The notes beneath the pieces were generated by a model, which was not told the DNA's origin, did no database searches, and was given only the letters and a program-made list of their open reading frames with translations. A stretch of DNA of 64,000 nt, taken from the NCBI GenBank assembly GCA_963921795.1, contig OY997647.1:58505065-58569064 (forward strand). The letters run 5' to 3'. Below are positions 22,806 to 58,828 of the stretch, piece after piece. Each line of letters starts with the position of its first letter. Within the stretch, counting starts at the first letter, position 1. Both the position numbers and the translations under genes were made by a program. Source of the stretch: Nannobrachium achirus. Taxonomy: Eukaryota > Chordata > Actinopteri > Myctophiformes > Myctophidae.

Positions 22806-23134
22806 TACACACTCACACACGCAGACAGAGAGAGGGAGGGAGGGAGAGAGAGAAGAAGCAAACCGGGAGCGAGCGACAGCCCCGTTATATCCGATCTATT
22901 GTGAGGAATTCAAATTATAACACTCAACGCCCTTTTTAAAATCCGGCGACATTTGTTTTTTCTATTTCGAGATTTATTTATTTCATGTGGGCTGGTTGTC
23001 TGTGAACAGTCGTAACGGAGGACAAGGCTGTGTCAACAAAGAGCAGAAAAAAAACAAGAGGAAAAATCAAGACAAACACGCTCATGCCGGATAAAGGACC
23101 GTCGCTGGATTTGTTAGTTGCGTTGCTATAGGAG
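22560..23134 (+). promoter_or_regulatory. celf3: Putative celf3 promoter and non-coding first exon
   Basis: The region is GC-richer, contains acgacgtca, a (CA)n run (about 22,720-22,800) and a purine-rich GAGA tract (22,826-22,855). It ends in GGAG|GTAAGG at 23,134/23,135, a strong donor. No long open frame is present, as expected of a 5' UTR exon. It would splice to the acceptor at 24,024. The transcription start is not determined. Confidence 0.45.
22696..22820. repeat. (CA)n microsatellite
   Basis: Imperfect then pure CA dinucleotides inside the putative celf3 5' region, followed by a GAGA/GGGA tract. Confidence 0.9.
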
Positions 23135-24024
23135 GTAAGGTCGTATTCACTTGTTCTAATATTATTCACACACACATTTATGGGGTATTTTTTTGTTTTT
23201 TTGTGGCAAAATAAAGCCAGGAAAGACAAGAGGGGAAATTACAATATTCACATATTTTTTTGCCTATATCGTTTCGTCATTTCTTAATTTAAATGTATTT
23301 TTGTCAAATATGAAATCATAATCGGGTCATTGTTTTTGTCAACCTATCTTGACAAAGAGACCGCAGGGGTCGGTATGTTGACACGCTGTCACATCTCTAT
23401 GTATTTCACTATGATCAGCCCCAAACGCACGAAGGGCGCCACAACAAAGGATTCTGTTTGACTTGAGCCAATGTTTGTTTATTGCGTTGAACGGCAACCT
23501 AAACGTTTGACCAAAAGATGCTGCCCGAATTGAGAGAAAACCTTTACATGTCATCCCTACAGCTGTGAATTATGATTATTGATTGCAAACAGTGACATGC
23601 CTAAGATCATTACACATGCGAGATCACGATTTTATGGCCATATAGCCTACCACTAAATCATCCAATATATATTTTTAATATGTTTTCAGATTTACTATGG
23701 GTGTCTGGCCTATAATGTTTAGAAGCGGATAAATACGTTATTTCAATCTGCTTTTCATTTTCATTAAATGTTCTCTTCCATTTGGATCATCTAAATATCT
23801 CAAAACTGTAAAAGCATGCTGAGCTCCATAATCTATTAAGGTTTGATATTACACAGTAAAATCCAGAATGTTAATTTAACTCAGAGAGTTGTATAATGGA
23901 ACCAAATGGACCCTTAATACGGGTTCCATTTCCATTTGTATGCCATACAAGTTCCGGATTGTGACAGTGCACTGTTCTTATAAACGTGAAATGACATCTG
24001 TCTCACTGGCCCTGTCATCCACAG
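23135..24024 (+). other. Putative celf3 5' intron
   Basis: AT-rich sequence between the candidate donor at 23,135 and the acceptor gtcatccacag at 24,014-24,024. It holds nothing else I can support. Confidence 0.45.
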
Positions 24025-24138
24025 TGTCGAGGCTTCTGTTCTGCCGCCCTCTCCCTGCCTGCCCGAGGATTTGGATCCTGTCCGATCCACCTGACTGCTT
24101 CCACTGTCACTCCCCCCTTCACCTGCAACACTCTCTCA

Positions 24139-47919
<23,781 letters not shown>

Positions 47920-48093
47920 AGAGGTGAGGGACTGGACAGACCAGGGGGACAGGGAGAGGAAAGAGATACACAACGGGGGCAAGGACAGGGTAGAGGTACA
48001 GAGAGACAGGGTGGACAAAGGAGATGACAGGGTTACACAAATTCAAGAGGAACGAGTAGAGGGAGAGAGTTAAAGAGAGACCAGGGGAACAGC

Positions 48094-48427
48094 GTGAATC
48101 AAAACACTGTTCCGGTTCCAAGGGCGTAGCGTTTGTTTTCGGTGGAGATTATCAGACGAACCATGATCCACGTGAGACACCGCCGAGCGAGCAGTAGCGA
48201 GCAAGTCGCCGCGTCGAGCGTTTGCGACGGTCGCATGAGCCGCCTCAGCGCCGTTACCGAGTTATGTGCCGTTATGGACAGAAGAGTAAATCCCTTCGTC
48301 CCCCCGACTTTCGGCACCTCCGCGCGGTCCAGGTGAACACAACAGAGCGCTCCCTACCTCCGGTTCAGCCAATCACAAGCTTCCGCGGGCGGGTCTTAAG
48401 TGGAACCAGAATGGTGTTTTGATACAC
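48094..48427. mobile_element. MITE with GTGAATCAAAACAC ends
   Basis: The left terminus GTGAATCAAAACACTGTTCC and right terminus GAATGGTGTTTTGATACAC are inverted copies. The interior is CpG-rich (acgtgagacaccgccgagcgagc) and unlike the surrounding purine repeat. 334 bp, non-coding. Confidence 0.75.
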
Positions 48428-48549
48428 GCAGGGGAACATGGGGAGGGGAGTGTTTAAAAGAGACCAGGGGACGGGGAGAGGAGAGTAACAGAGAGATCAG
48501 GGGACGGGGAGAGGAGAGTAACAGAGAGATCAGGGGGGAGAGTGAAGCG

Positions 48550-48752
48550 CAATACATGCTCCCTCCGATGTCCAAACTTCATTGTTTTTTTTAAAGGGAG
48601 GTGATGTACATTTTTACGCCATTAATTACTTGGGATCACTTTTCTTCGAACGCTCCCGCACCCCCAGATGTCCTGACTGTCAGAACTAGTTCGGAAAGCC
48701 TGTCCGAAACTGAATTTTTTTCCTTTCGTCGGAAGGAGCATGTACTGTATTG
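48550..48752. mobile_element. MITE with CAATACATGCTCC ends
   Basis: CAATACATGCTCCCTCCGATG at the left faces CGTCGGAAGGAGCATGTACTG plus tattg at the right. 203 bp. A central word 'gaactagttcgga' is palindromic. Confidence 0.75.
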
Positions 48753-49347
48753 ACATTTTCACAGACAAGGTGGACAGGAGAGAGTTACACAAAAACAAGG
48801 GTAATGAGGTGAGCAGAGATTTACAGAGAGACCAAGAGAAGAGGAGAGGAGAGTGTTTCAGAGAGGCCAGGGGGACATGACACGAGAGGAGAGTTACAGA
48901 GCGAGCAGGAGATTTGTGTGAAACATTGTGAAACATTTACAGAGTTATCATGCTAAAATTAATGTCTGTCTTCAATCACCTTCTAAATCAACTTGTTTGA
49001 GGTTGCAGTTTTCTTGTAGCAACGGTAAAAGAAAATAAGGAAAAAGTACATTAAAATCAGACAGTCCAGCTGCCTCTTTTCTTTATGAACTGGGTTTGCG
49101 TATTGAAGTAATGACAGGTGTGCTAATTGTTCCAAAGTAGCTTTTTTTACACTATGAAATGTTTAATATTTAACCAGTCTGGTAGAGTTGAAAACAGCTG
49201 CTGTCCCGTCATTGATTTTTATTTTCACTTTTCATTTTATTTATTTTTGTGCTGTGTCATGTCATTTTTCCTGGAAAAAAAAACCTCACACCAGACTGTC
49301 CTGTCCATACATATATCGTGGAGACTGCGTGCGTCGCTATGGCTCCG

Positions 49348-49455
49348 GTTGCCTAGCAACCGCTAAAACCTCCCCCTTCCTTCTCACTGCGTTGTAAGTT
49401 AATTGGCCTGTGTTGGTTGCTGTGGCGATATTGCCTGTGATGGTTGCCATTAGCA
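49348..49455. promoter_or_regulatory. RFX X-box cluster in celf3 3' UTR
   Basis: GTTGCCTAGCAAC at 49,348-49,360 is a perfect RFX palindromic site. GTTGGTTGCTGTGGCGATA (about 49,413) and GGTTGCCATTAGCAAT (about 49,442) are imperfect relatives within 100 bp. At RNA level the same palindromes could form small stems. Confidence 0.4.
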
Positions 49456-51477
49456 ATTTTTATTTTGGGCCGTTGCCTTGATTCACCATGCTGAACTGCA
49501 TGGCGAGTTACTGTGGCGACCATGAACTTGTGTTTGGTGCGTTGTGAGTTTCCTCTTTATTATTTTGTCCTGGTTTTTATCCTAAAAAAAAAAAACACTG
49601 ATCAATAATTGTCACATTACCTCAGATTTTGTAAGCAACTGATTATCATGACATGCTATTTTTGTATAATATAATATATAACGTCTCATTGCCATGAGCA
49701 AAATTAGCCTGTTGGTGATAACTAGTCCATCAAATATGGATTTGTATTACAATTTTTTGCCTTTTTTTCATTAGTTTCCTTTTTTTGTTGTTTGTCATGA
49801 TTATCATTCTTACATGTCCCCTGTTTAGTTGGTTGGTGTGGTAGTTTTGGTGAGTGGGGGATTTTCGTTTGGTTGTAACTAAACTCCAAGTGACTTTGTG
49901 CCTGAACTTTGTCTGTTTTTGTGAGATTGAATATTTACTGAACGTCTACATGTAAATGGTTGACATTGTACAGTAGTGTAAGCGTGCGTGTGTATGTACT
50001 GTGTGTGTGGGTGCGTGCGTGCGCGCACATCAGCGAGAGACAGAAAGAGATTTAGTGCATCTGTTATTGTGTGATTTTCGTGAAAACGTGCATATTGTGT
50101 GTATGTGAACGTGCGTGTGTTGTAACGAACGAGACACTTACGTTTCTCTAGAAGGTTTTGGATAAAACTGTATGGCCATCGTGACACGTGCTGCTGGCTG
50201 AGGAACTACTTTCCTCTGTAGGAATTCTGGGCTGCCAAGATATCAGGGACAAAAATGAATGACTTTGATGCAGCCAGCCTGCATCATAGCTTATTATGAA
50301 TTAACGTCTTCATTTACATCAAATCAGGAATCTAAAGTTTCCTCCAACACCAGTGTAGTGAATGAAATGCTCTCGATTGGATTAGATCACATATTTGTAC
50401 TGCATACAGTATGGTATATATAAAAAAGAATCCCATTGATAAAATGTGTTTCTTGAAGTGGTCATTTTGTTAGATGGTAATCAGGTTCAAAGACATACTT
50501 TCCAGAATTCCTACTGTGCATGTTCTGAATTGATTTGCCTGCGTAAACGAGATGAGAACCTATTTGATAAGGGACGTGCACACAGTAGCAGCAGTATGGT
50601 CACCTGTATGAGTTGCATGGGCACTAGGGTGTGCTTGTATACTGTAGCTGAATACTGAGACTTTACGGAGGCATCAGTTCAAGCAAGTGTGTATTACAAT
50701 CTCCACTTCCAAAAGACTAACCTCACTCAATATGTGTGTGTTTATTCGTGTCATTTGTTTTAAAATGTTATTTTTCATTTACTTTCTTCTCCAGGGTGGG
50801 GGGGGAAACCCTGAAAGTCCAATCAAGAAACCACTTTGGGATGCCCCAGCCTTTTGGTTGTTTGAACCAACCCTATAGCACAGGAGAGCAAAACATCACT
50901 GAAACCATACCCGTATGTGCTTAATAATGCCGACAATACCCATCACAATCTATAACAATATCAATATACAACAAAGCCACAGCTGTGTTCGGAGATGTCA
51001 ACTGCTTCAGAGGTCATATCATTCCACAGATGGACTCAGTTCTACTATGTACATACATACAACTCTACTGTCAGCTACAAGATTTACATGTTAAGATAAA
51101 GCATATCATTGATGTTTATTCTACCAAACAGGGTTCTACTGTATAGTGTGATTTGTAGTCTATGACGTAAGGAAGAAAAGGTTTAGTCTTCGAGGACGAA
51201 GGAAGGAAAGGAAAGAATGGAAGGGAGGAAAGTCTAAGACTTTGTTTGAGAAAAGAAAATACTACTCTGTATGATTACCATTGGTAAGATTGTTCTGTAG
51301 AGTTAGTTTTATTATTTTAAAAAAAAGTAAATTAATGGGGGGGTGGGGTAATTAAACTGGAAGAGAAATGGATTTCTTCAAAAATGTATATACTTTTGTT
51401 CAAAATGGAGTTGAAGGACTTAAGACTTGGTGAGTTAAAAATTCTCTGCTGCCACTACTTTTAGCGTTGACCAAGGG

Positions 51478-51502
51478 GGGGGGGGAGGGAGGGGGGGGGG
51501 GG
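51478..51502. repeat. G-run in celf3 3' UTR
   Basis: Two long G tracts separated by 'agggag', on the coding strand and able to form an RNA G-quadruplex in principle. Confidence 0.6.
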
Positions 51503-51777
51503 AAAGGGAATTTTTCTATCTTGATTTTTTACGTTTGATTCATTTGTTAATCACTTTGATGGGGGCGAACAGGGGAAGACATGACAGGTTTTTTATTTTA
51601 GAAAATAGATGATTCCTGAGGCCTCCAAGGCCACTTACACAATTATTGTAGAGTTTTTAATTACATAAATGTACTTATGAAAGTAAAACAAAAAAAACAA
51701 AACAAAAAAACAAACATTATAATGTTTCTTTATTTATTCTCTACAATCGCTGTTTTAAAACATATGTCTTTAAAGAA

Positions 51778-51783
51778 AATAAA
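51778..51783 (+). terminator. celf3: Polyadenylation signal of celf3
   Basis: AATAAA is followed within 40 nt by a T/G-rich sequence (ggttgagttcgtctgctctgtg). Confidence 0.7.
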
Positions 51784-51800
51784 GTACAATTTAGAAAAAA

Positions 51801-52600
51801 AAAGGTTGAGTTCGTCTGCTCTGTGATTCTCCAGAAAAATGAGTGACTATTGACTAATACAAGTAAATGTAAAAATGTGTTTGTAATTTAAAAGTGAATG
51901 CCTGCAAAACTACTAATTCAGAATAGGCCTTTTATCACTAATACCATGTTATTGCCTTATTTAAAGTGAGTCTTTCAGGGGTCTTTGCTGCTCTCTATGG
52001 GACCTGGCGAGTACTGCAGAAAGTGGGCTGTTGTCATTTGGGAGGGCAGGGCCTGGTATCCTAGACAGGATTTCTGGTCTTATATAAATCGGTGAAAATT
52101 AAACAATGTATTATTTTCAAGGCTGTCTAATAGATGCTGCCTAGGAGCCAGTGGCGTATCCAGGAATGTGCAACTTGTTTCCACTATAAAGCAACAGACA
52201 GACAGACAGACAGACCATCAATTATATTGGTGCCATTTGTTATTGAAGTCCGTTAGCATAGCCTAGGTCAAGTGACAGACTGTGACACTGCAGACAGGCA
52301 TACATTCTAGAGGTTGTGCATAAGTCTATATTCGGAATATATTAAAAACAATAGGAATTGTTCATGTTATAATTTTGTTTCTTAATCAAATGTTTATAGG
52401 CCTATAGACTATCAGCCTTTGATGGTAGAATCTATCGTATTTGAGTCTCTCTGTATTATAGCCTGCAGACAAATAAATAGGCACAGACAGACAGACGGAC
52501 GGACGGTAGGTAGGTAGGTAGGTAGGTAGATAGATAGATAGATAGATATAGGCCTACATTATCTTAAATGCTGCCACTAACAGTGTGTGCCTCTCAGCCT
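51801..52600. other. Intergenic sequence with short tandem repeats
   Basis: GACA repeats (52,196-52,216) and GACG, GGTA and GATA tetranucleotide runs (52,488-52,549). No gene is seen. Confidence 0.6.
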
Positions 52601-52719
52601 CGGGCTCGGGGTTATAGTAGGCGCCGGGCGGTATTAGAATGTTGTATCATTTTATGATTCAACCACTATGGGGAGTGTTTCCTGCCTCTGCCTCCAGGTT
52701 TTGGGTTTGGTCAGATGCG

Positions 52720-53335
52720 TCAGGTCCGAACACGCCACCGCGTTCCTTTCAGAGCGTCGACGTCACTTTAAATAGCCGTTCTCCGCCCCCTCCAGGCTGC
52801 TGCTGTGCTGTCTGCTGCTCTTCTACTAGCTACAATTATTAAATACACACCACTGACTGACTGCAATACTAGAGAGAGCCATTGAGCAAACCTCGGCTAA
52901 ACCGCAACGCTATCAGGCCTGCTGAACAACTTTGGTCTAAAGGAAAAGTAACTGAGCGTCTCGTTTCATTCGGCTGTATCGGCGAGCCTTGAATCACCGC
53001 AGCAGCAGTGGAGAAAGTGTTTTTAATTCATTTTTTTACATTATGTATAGGCCTATAGCCTATATATTTTTTTAAAGGCTAGATGAAAATGCAGCAAACC
53101 CGGGATTAGAGAAATCGAACATCTGGTAAATAAAGGAGGACGGATCGCATGCGATTGGATCGGAACATCATCAACAGGTCAACAGAACAGAACAGGGGGG
53201 TTTTCCCGGTTCATCACGGCGAGAGATCCGCATGAAGATTCACGCGGTTCCGACCAGGAGAGAAGATTGAGGAAATCAGCGGCAGCGATCATCACGTAGC
53301 GAGAACATCCTACCTGCTCGAACCACAGCACAGAG
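52720..53335 (+). other. Candidate promoter and non-coding exon of a downstream gene
   Basis: A CpG-rich block contains GACGTCAC (CRE-like) at about 52,760 followed by tttaaatag. About 570 bp later it ends with CAGAG|GTAAGTTC at 53,335/53,336, a strong splice donor. Two short upstream frames overlap as ATGA near 53,232: ATG at 53,149 to TGA at 53,233-53,235, and ATG at 53,232. The coding part must lie further right, beyond what I can identify. The product is unknown. Confidence 0.45.
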
Positions 53336-54768
53336 GTAAGTTCAACCGTTAGTAGGCTACTGTGTAGTAGTGACCGTTAACCCGCGATCACACCTATGTA
53401 TGTACCGGTAGTCTACGTATGGAGCACACCGCTGGCAGCAGGTCCGTTTTGATGTCCTGTATGTGTGCTAGGTGCTTCTCTGTATGTCTGCAAAAGCTTT
53501 CCTCGAGGGTCAAAAACTACAGAACCGTGCAGCGCACACACCGTCCTAGATTGCTATTTTTTAGACCCAATGAATGATTATACTCATCTAATCTGCAGGA
53601 GTTTATGTTTTTTATATAAATTATGTATGATACAGGGCAGGCTATGATACACAGAGTTGCACACTTGGCTGCACGGATGAGCTTGTTGAAAGGACCGAGC
53701 GTGACTCGGTATCAAAGTTTACACAGCTCATATCGCCGCCGTCGCCTTTCGTTCTCATCTTGGGTGGTATTTGTTTAGGAACGGGGGCTGATAAAGCGAA
53801 GGTCGTGTGCGTTTTAAAATAGGCCTTAAACATAACCACGCGACCACAACAGTCAGTTCAGTCGGCTCAGACAAGGAACAGTTGTTTAATAGGTCAGAAA
53901 GAAAGAAAATGGGCCCTTTGTAGTTTTGTAGCTGCCGCTACACCCTTTCTGAAAGCTCCAAAAAGAAAAGTTGACTGAAGTCGACCGGATGGCGGATGTG
54001 TGAGCAATGCTTCTGTTTGATCTGACGCGTGTATTTTAGAGTTAGGTAACAAACAACGTCTCCCACTACGTGAAGAAATCGAAAACATTACGTCGGGTTT
54101 CTTTTTTGTCTCGAAAAGGGGAACTTGTTGTCGAGAATTCCCTCCCAACGTTTAACGGTGGGACAATTCCGCTATGTCCGGGTGTTGTCACGGAAATCGG
54201 TGACCTGTCGAAATGTGTGACCACCAGCAGCACGTGAAGTGATTTTGTTTGGCGTTATTGTTGTCTATGCATTTATAACGATACAAAAGACGGAAAGGCT
54301 GCATATGGGTTATTTATATATACATAGAAAAAGTAAAATAAAATATATCATTTGACAGTTAACTTTAAAATTACAATGGAGTGTATGCACAATTAAAAGA
54401 GGATCAGTGCAACACAAAAAAACTATGAAATGTAGACATTTTCCTTCGCATCAGCCATCAGTCCGATTAAATAATCACAACGAATGTACAATCCATTAAC
54501 AATTTTGCTTAAACACGTTGATTGCGAAACGGCGACCTCTGGGGTCACAATTTGATAGGTCACCAATTTCGGTGGTACAGGGGGAGCCACCCAATTGAGC
54601 CATGATGGGTTCATAGTACTGATTCTACTGAACCACTCCCTGGAGGAGTTAACACTACGCCAACAGCGCAACAACTTGTCTCGTATGTCTGAGTTCTTCC
54701 AAATCTAAACTCTCTACTCAGAGGCCGCAGAGCATCCTCCTCCTGACCGGTTCCTCTTCCTCTTAGAG
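53336..54768. other. Region after the orphan exon, no recognised features
   Basis: Moderately CpG-containing unique sequence to about 54,700. There is no exon with a recognisable product, and it may be the first intron of the unidentified gene. Confidence 0.4.
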
Positions 54769-54888
54769 CTGTAGTAGCCTACAGTGGTTGTCAGGAGGAG
54801 TGGACCTTCCCAGATGATTAACTAAATATTAAACATTGTTTTCTCACTCAACAGTAAACAAACCAACATAACGTTTAATAGTATAGAG

Positions 54889-54997
54889 CAGGGGTGGGCA
54901 ACTTTGATGATGGCGAGGGCCACTATATTTCCACCGTCACTCCAGAGGGCAACATACAGTAGCATGTGGCCCCCGGGCTGCCAGTTGCCCATGTATG
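54889..54997. mobile_element. 109-bp hAT deletion derivative
   Basis: CAGGGGTGGGCAACTTTGATG to CCAGTTGCCCATGTATG, with 8-mers GTATAGAG and GCATAGAG (7/8). It is the same family as 34,349-35,096. Confidence 0.85.
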
Positions 54998-55084
54998 GCA
55001 TAGAGGGTATCTGTCCATTTCTAAAGTGACAATTTAAAGACTTTTTTAATACTAAAGTGACAATTTAAGGACTTTTTAATTGCG

Positions 55085-55905
55085 ACCATAGGTCGCATTT
55101 ACTATCAAACCCTGCACAAAGTGTAAGTCCGTCTGTCTGTCAGTCTGTCTGTCACACCTCACACGTCACACTCTTGCCCTGCTCATATCTCCGCAACCGT
55201 TGCCCCGATCCATGCCAAATTTTGCACACACCTTCCTTACCTGCCAAACTACAACCTCCAAGGACCCCCGGAGCTCCAGGGACCCTCACCCCCAGATGTA
55301 AAAAATGACCAAATGTGCTAAACTGACCAAATGACCACCCCCACGGGGCTGCTCACGGGGAATTCCCGGGGACCACCCACTCCTGGTGCTCCAGAACGGA
55401 TGCAAAAGTGGTGGCGCCCCCAGTGGAGGACCCCCTACACTGCAGCTCACATAAAATGCCGTAACTCCGGCTAGGAGCGACCGGGACAGCCGGGGCCGGT
55501 ACCTATTCGTCCGCCTTGCCGGCGCGGAGACCCCACCCCTCATTTCTCACATGGCCCTCTTCTAGCGCCACCATGAGGCCGATTCTTGCAAAACACATTT
55601 TTGGACACTGCTCCTACAATTTTTGCCCTAAAATCACGCAAATCGGTACACAGTATGTCTACACTCATCCCATCAACATGAATCTCTCCCATATAGCGCT
55701 ACCTTCAGGCCGATTTTTAAAAACACATTTTTGGACACTGCTCCTACAGATTTTGCCCTAAAATCACGAAAATCACTACACAGTATGTCTACACTCATGT
55801 CATCAACATGGATCAGGAAGATTTTGGCAAAACACATTTTTGCCCTATTTGTGGAGATAAGTGACCTACGGTCGCTTATCTCCCGATTAGGGAGTGTTAC
55901 TGGTA
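55085..55905. repeat. Fish 'gcgccaccatgaggccgat' repeat
   Basis: It begins tgcgaccataggtcgca and ends gtgacctacggtcgc. The words 'ctagcgccaccatgaggccgat', 'gcaaaacacattt' and 'cactgctcctacaattttt' recur internally and again at 62,760-63,640. A further relative ('gacctatggtcgc', 'actatcaaacactgc') is at 47,458-47,740. No protein is encoded. Confidence 0.7.
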
Positions 55906-56250
55906 CCTCTAAAATGACAAATTAAACATTGACCAAGGCGTTGCAAGCATGTAGATCTGCTATTTTCACAATAGAACCATGTTATACAAAATGTAATGCC
56001 TCATCTCTTAGTGCTTGTCGGGGGGGTTCAAATATGAATCTTGAGCAGGACTCAATGGCTAGTGGGGCCGTCTGTGAGCTTAAGGTTGCGGTCACTATGC
56101 TAATTAGTGTTTTGCCTTTATTTTCGAGTATTTGCTGGCTTCACTGATGGGGACGGGCGGTCTGAGTGAGGGGGATGGGCTCCAGGCGTCCCCCTCGTGC
56201 TGCCGGTGCTGGGTCGCGGCCTGAAAAGGTTGAGAACCACTGCTGTAGTA

Positions 56251-57434
56251 GCCTCGGGATCCATTTAATTCGTAGACTACAGGCATTCACACTCCACCTG
56301 CCCCAGGTAAATAAAACTTTGGGGCAGGTGAAGTTTGCTTTCAGGTTGCCCGACCGGGCAAGTGCTCATTTGAGAGGGGACGCAACACGAGATATGTCTA
56401 AACACCTGAACGTGGCCAGATCGCTTTGTCTTCTGGTCTGTGGTATGTAAAATAAGAGCACTGATTACCTATTAATTGCTGGTTTTACTGTTGCTACACT
56501 TAAAAATATAAACTAACAAGTGTGAAACCATAGCCATATTCAATCATAGCTATGTAGGTATTTGGAGGTATGATATTTTTTTATCACACAGCACCCAGAA
56601 AGTAAAGAAATGTGTGTTAAATTGAGCGGTAAATCATACCTGTCATTTTATAATCGTCGATTTACCTTTCGGGCAAGTGGGCATGACCTTTGGGCAATTA
56701 GAACATGACCTGTACTTGCCCGATTGGCAAAGGGCCTCTGAGACCTTAGTGTCAACCCCTGAGACTAGTAGTCAATCAGCTCTTCAGAGTGGTGTAACGT
56801 TTTCCATTGGGTGGATTGCTCATGCTCAGTCTCCTGCTAATGTACCACTTTGGATGGAACACTAAAGCTACACCACTAGTACGTGTGCTTTTTTAGTATG
56901 AATGTCACCACACAACCTCTAACCCTTCTAACTTCTAAGCAATTAACAACCATAACACAAAATATATGGTTGGATTCATTTTCTAATTATGAACCGCTTC
57001 ATATACTTTGACTGGAGTCCACCCATACGTTTCCCCTCTACAACAAATCTCTTAGATATTAAATAGCTTAGCTAATCTGTAGATCTGCTATATTTGCCAT
57101 AAACCAGTCTAGGGTTTATGACTTAATGGGGTTGAGTTGCCGTTTTCAACATGATGTACCACACAAGCCGTTTAAACTTTAAACTCCATGCAGAATATCT
57201 GTTTTCCAGTTTGTCACCAAGTGGGACACGGAGAAGATGGCCCTTGATAGAATTCAGTTCCCCACTTGCATAAAATAACCCCCGGGTTGTTCCTTTGTCA
57301 GTCGAATCATGATCATCAAGAACACCTACTGAGAGCCCATTCTCCTCGCCTTTTGCACACATGCTAAACTAGGTCTGTTTAGCATCCAAAAGCCTTGTTA
57401 ATGTGATACCTTGTTGTAGGTTCAGGGGGTGGCA

Positions 57435-57491
<57 letters not shown>

Positions 57492-57930
57492 GGGGGGCAA
57501 ATAGTCATAGGAAAGGAAAAAAGAAGATGAAAGAGAACAGGCATCTATTCATATAAAAAAAATACTTGTACTATGGCAATATTACTATGAATGTTAACAT
57601 CCAAATAGGCCTGATACTTTCACCGCACTGGAGCGCCATTGGAGGGAGAGGGCAGTTGCCTGTTCTTGTACTTTCCACACACTGTCAGGAGCACATACAG
57701 TTATGACAGACAATCTAAACATCAGACTGTTGAACAAGCACTGAGCAACATTTACATTGACAAACCTGATGCTGTATATCCTACCTCATCTGATTCTAAC
57801 CGCTAGTAACCTCGAGTATTATATCTGTGACTATATATTCTGCTATTTTTATTAACTGCCTCAGACATTGCTGTTTTTTGATCGGTGCTCCTGGAAGGAG
57901 CTAAGCTAAGCTCCAACCAGGTGTGGCCTA
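56251..57930. other. Repeat-derived and unassigned sequence
   Basis: 'ttgcccgaccgggcaagtg' and 'cttgcccgattggcaa' words at 56,345 and 56,718 suggest an old inverted element. A (GT)n then G-run is at 57,438-57,497. No gene was found. Confidence 0.5.
57438..57497. repeat. (GT)n followed by poly-G
   Basis: About 37 bp GT passes directly into a run of 23 G. Confidence 0.95.
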
Positions 57931-57944
57931 CATCTGGCCTACAT

Positions 57945-58170
57945 CAGTGGTTCAGGGGTAGAGTGACCGGTTTGGAACCGTGAGGTTCCCAGTTCAATCC
58001 TGGGCTCCCCCAGAGTTGGTGTCGAAGTGTCCTTGAGCAAGACGCTGAACGATGTGCAGGTTGGTGCCTTGCATGGTTTCCTCTGCTGTGTGTGTGTGTG
58101 TGTGTGGGTGTGTGGGTGTGTGGGTGAATGTGTGTATGTGTGTGTGGGTGAATCTATGTAAAGTTACATT
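57945..58170 (+). repeat. tRNA-derived SINE with GT-expanded middle
   Basis: The tRNA-like head has a B box GTTCAATCC (about 57,992). The body 'gtgtccttgagcaagacgctgaac' and 'ggttggtgccttgcatggtttcctctgc' matches the copy at 6598. A GT/GGT expansion replaces the tail. Confidence 0.75.
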
Positions 58171-58305
58171 ATTTCACCCACTTTTTTACACATGTAAACT
58201 TGTGATGCGACAAAGCAGAAGAAATTGAAGTTGAAATATTGATTTAAAAGGAAAGGAAAGTGGCTCCGTAACCAACTGTAAATATCAGTGTCTGCACTGT
58301 AATGT

Positions 58306-58828
<523 letters not shown>

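Larger units (their letters stand above)
47925..48910. repeat. Purine-rich minisatellite, interrupted
   Basis: Degenerate units of about 34-38 bp on the theme 'gagagaccaggggacagggagaggagagttaca' are present at 47,925-48,093, 48,428-48,549 and 48,753-48,910. The two breaks are MITE insertions. Confidence 0.8.
47920..51800 (+). other. celf3: celf3 3' UTR (long)
   Basis: The sequence extends from the stop to AATAAA at 51,778-51,783. The first 1 kb is a purine-rich minisatellite with two MITE insertions. From about 48,950 onward it is unique, T-rich and free of transposons, with a UG-rich stretch (49,980-50,115) and an X-box cluster (49,348-49,455). That contrast with the surrounding repeat load supports a functional UTR. 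No alternative poly(A) site was chosen. Confidence 0.6.
54777..56242. mobile_element. hAT family B element split by nested insertions
   Basis: The outer element is framed by a perfect 8-mer CTGTAGTA at 54,769-54,776 and 56,243-56,250, and ends in GGTTGAGAACCACTG. Its body is interrupted by a 109-bp hAT derivative (54,889-54,997) and by the 'gcgaccataggtcgc' repeat (about 55,085-55,905). A hairpin half (gcatgtagatctgctattttcac) lies at 55,948-55,971. Confidence 0.8.

Noticed and set aside
55286-55543. Minus-strand frame MRGGVSAPARRTN...
   Set aside because: It lies in a dispersed non-coding repeat with copies at 62.8 kb; there is no conserved protein.
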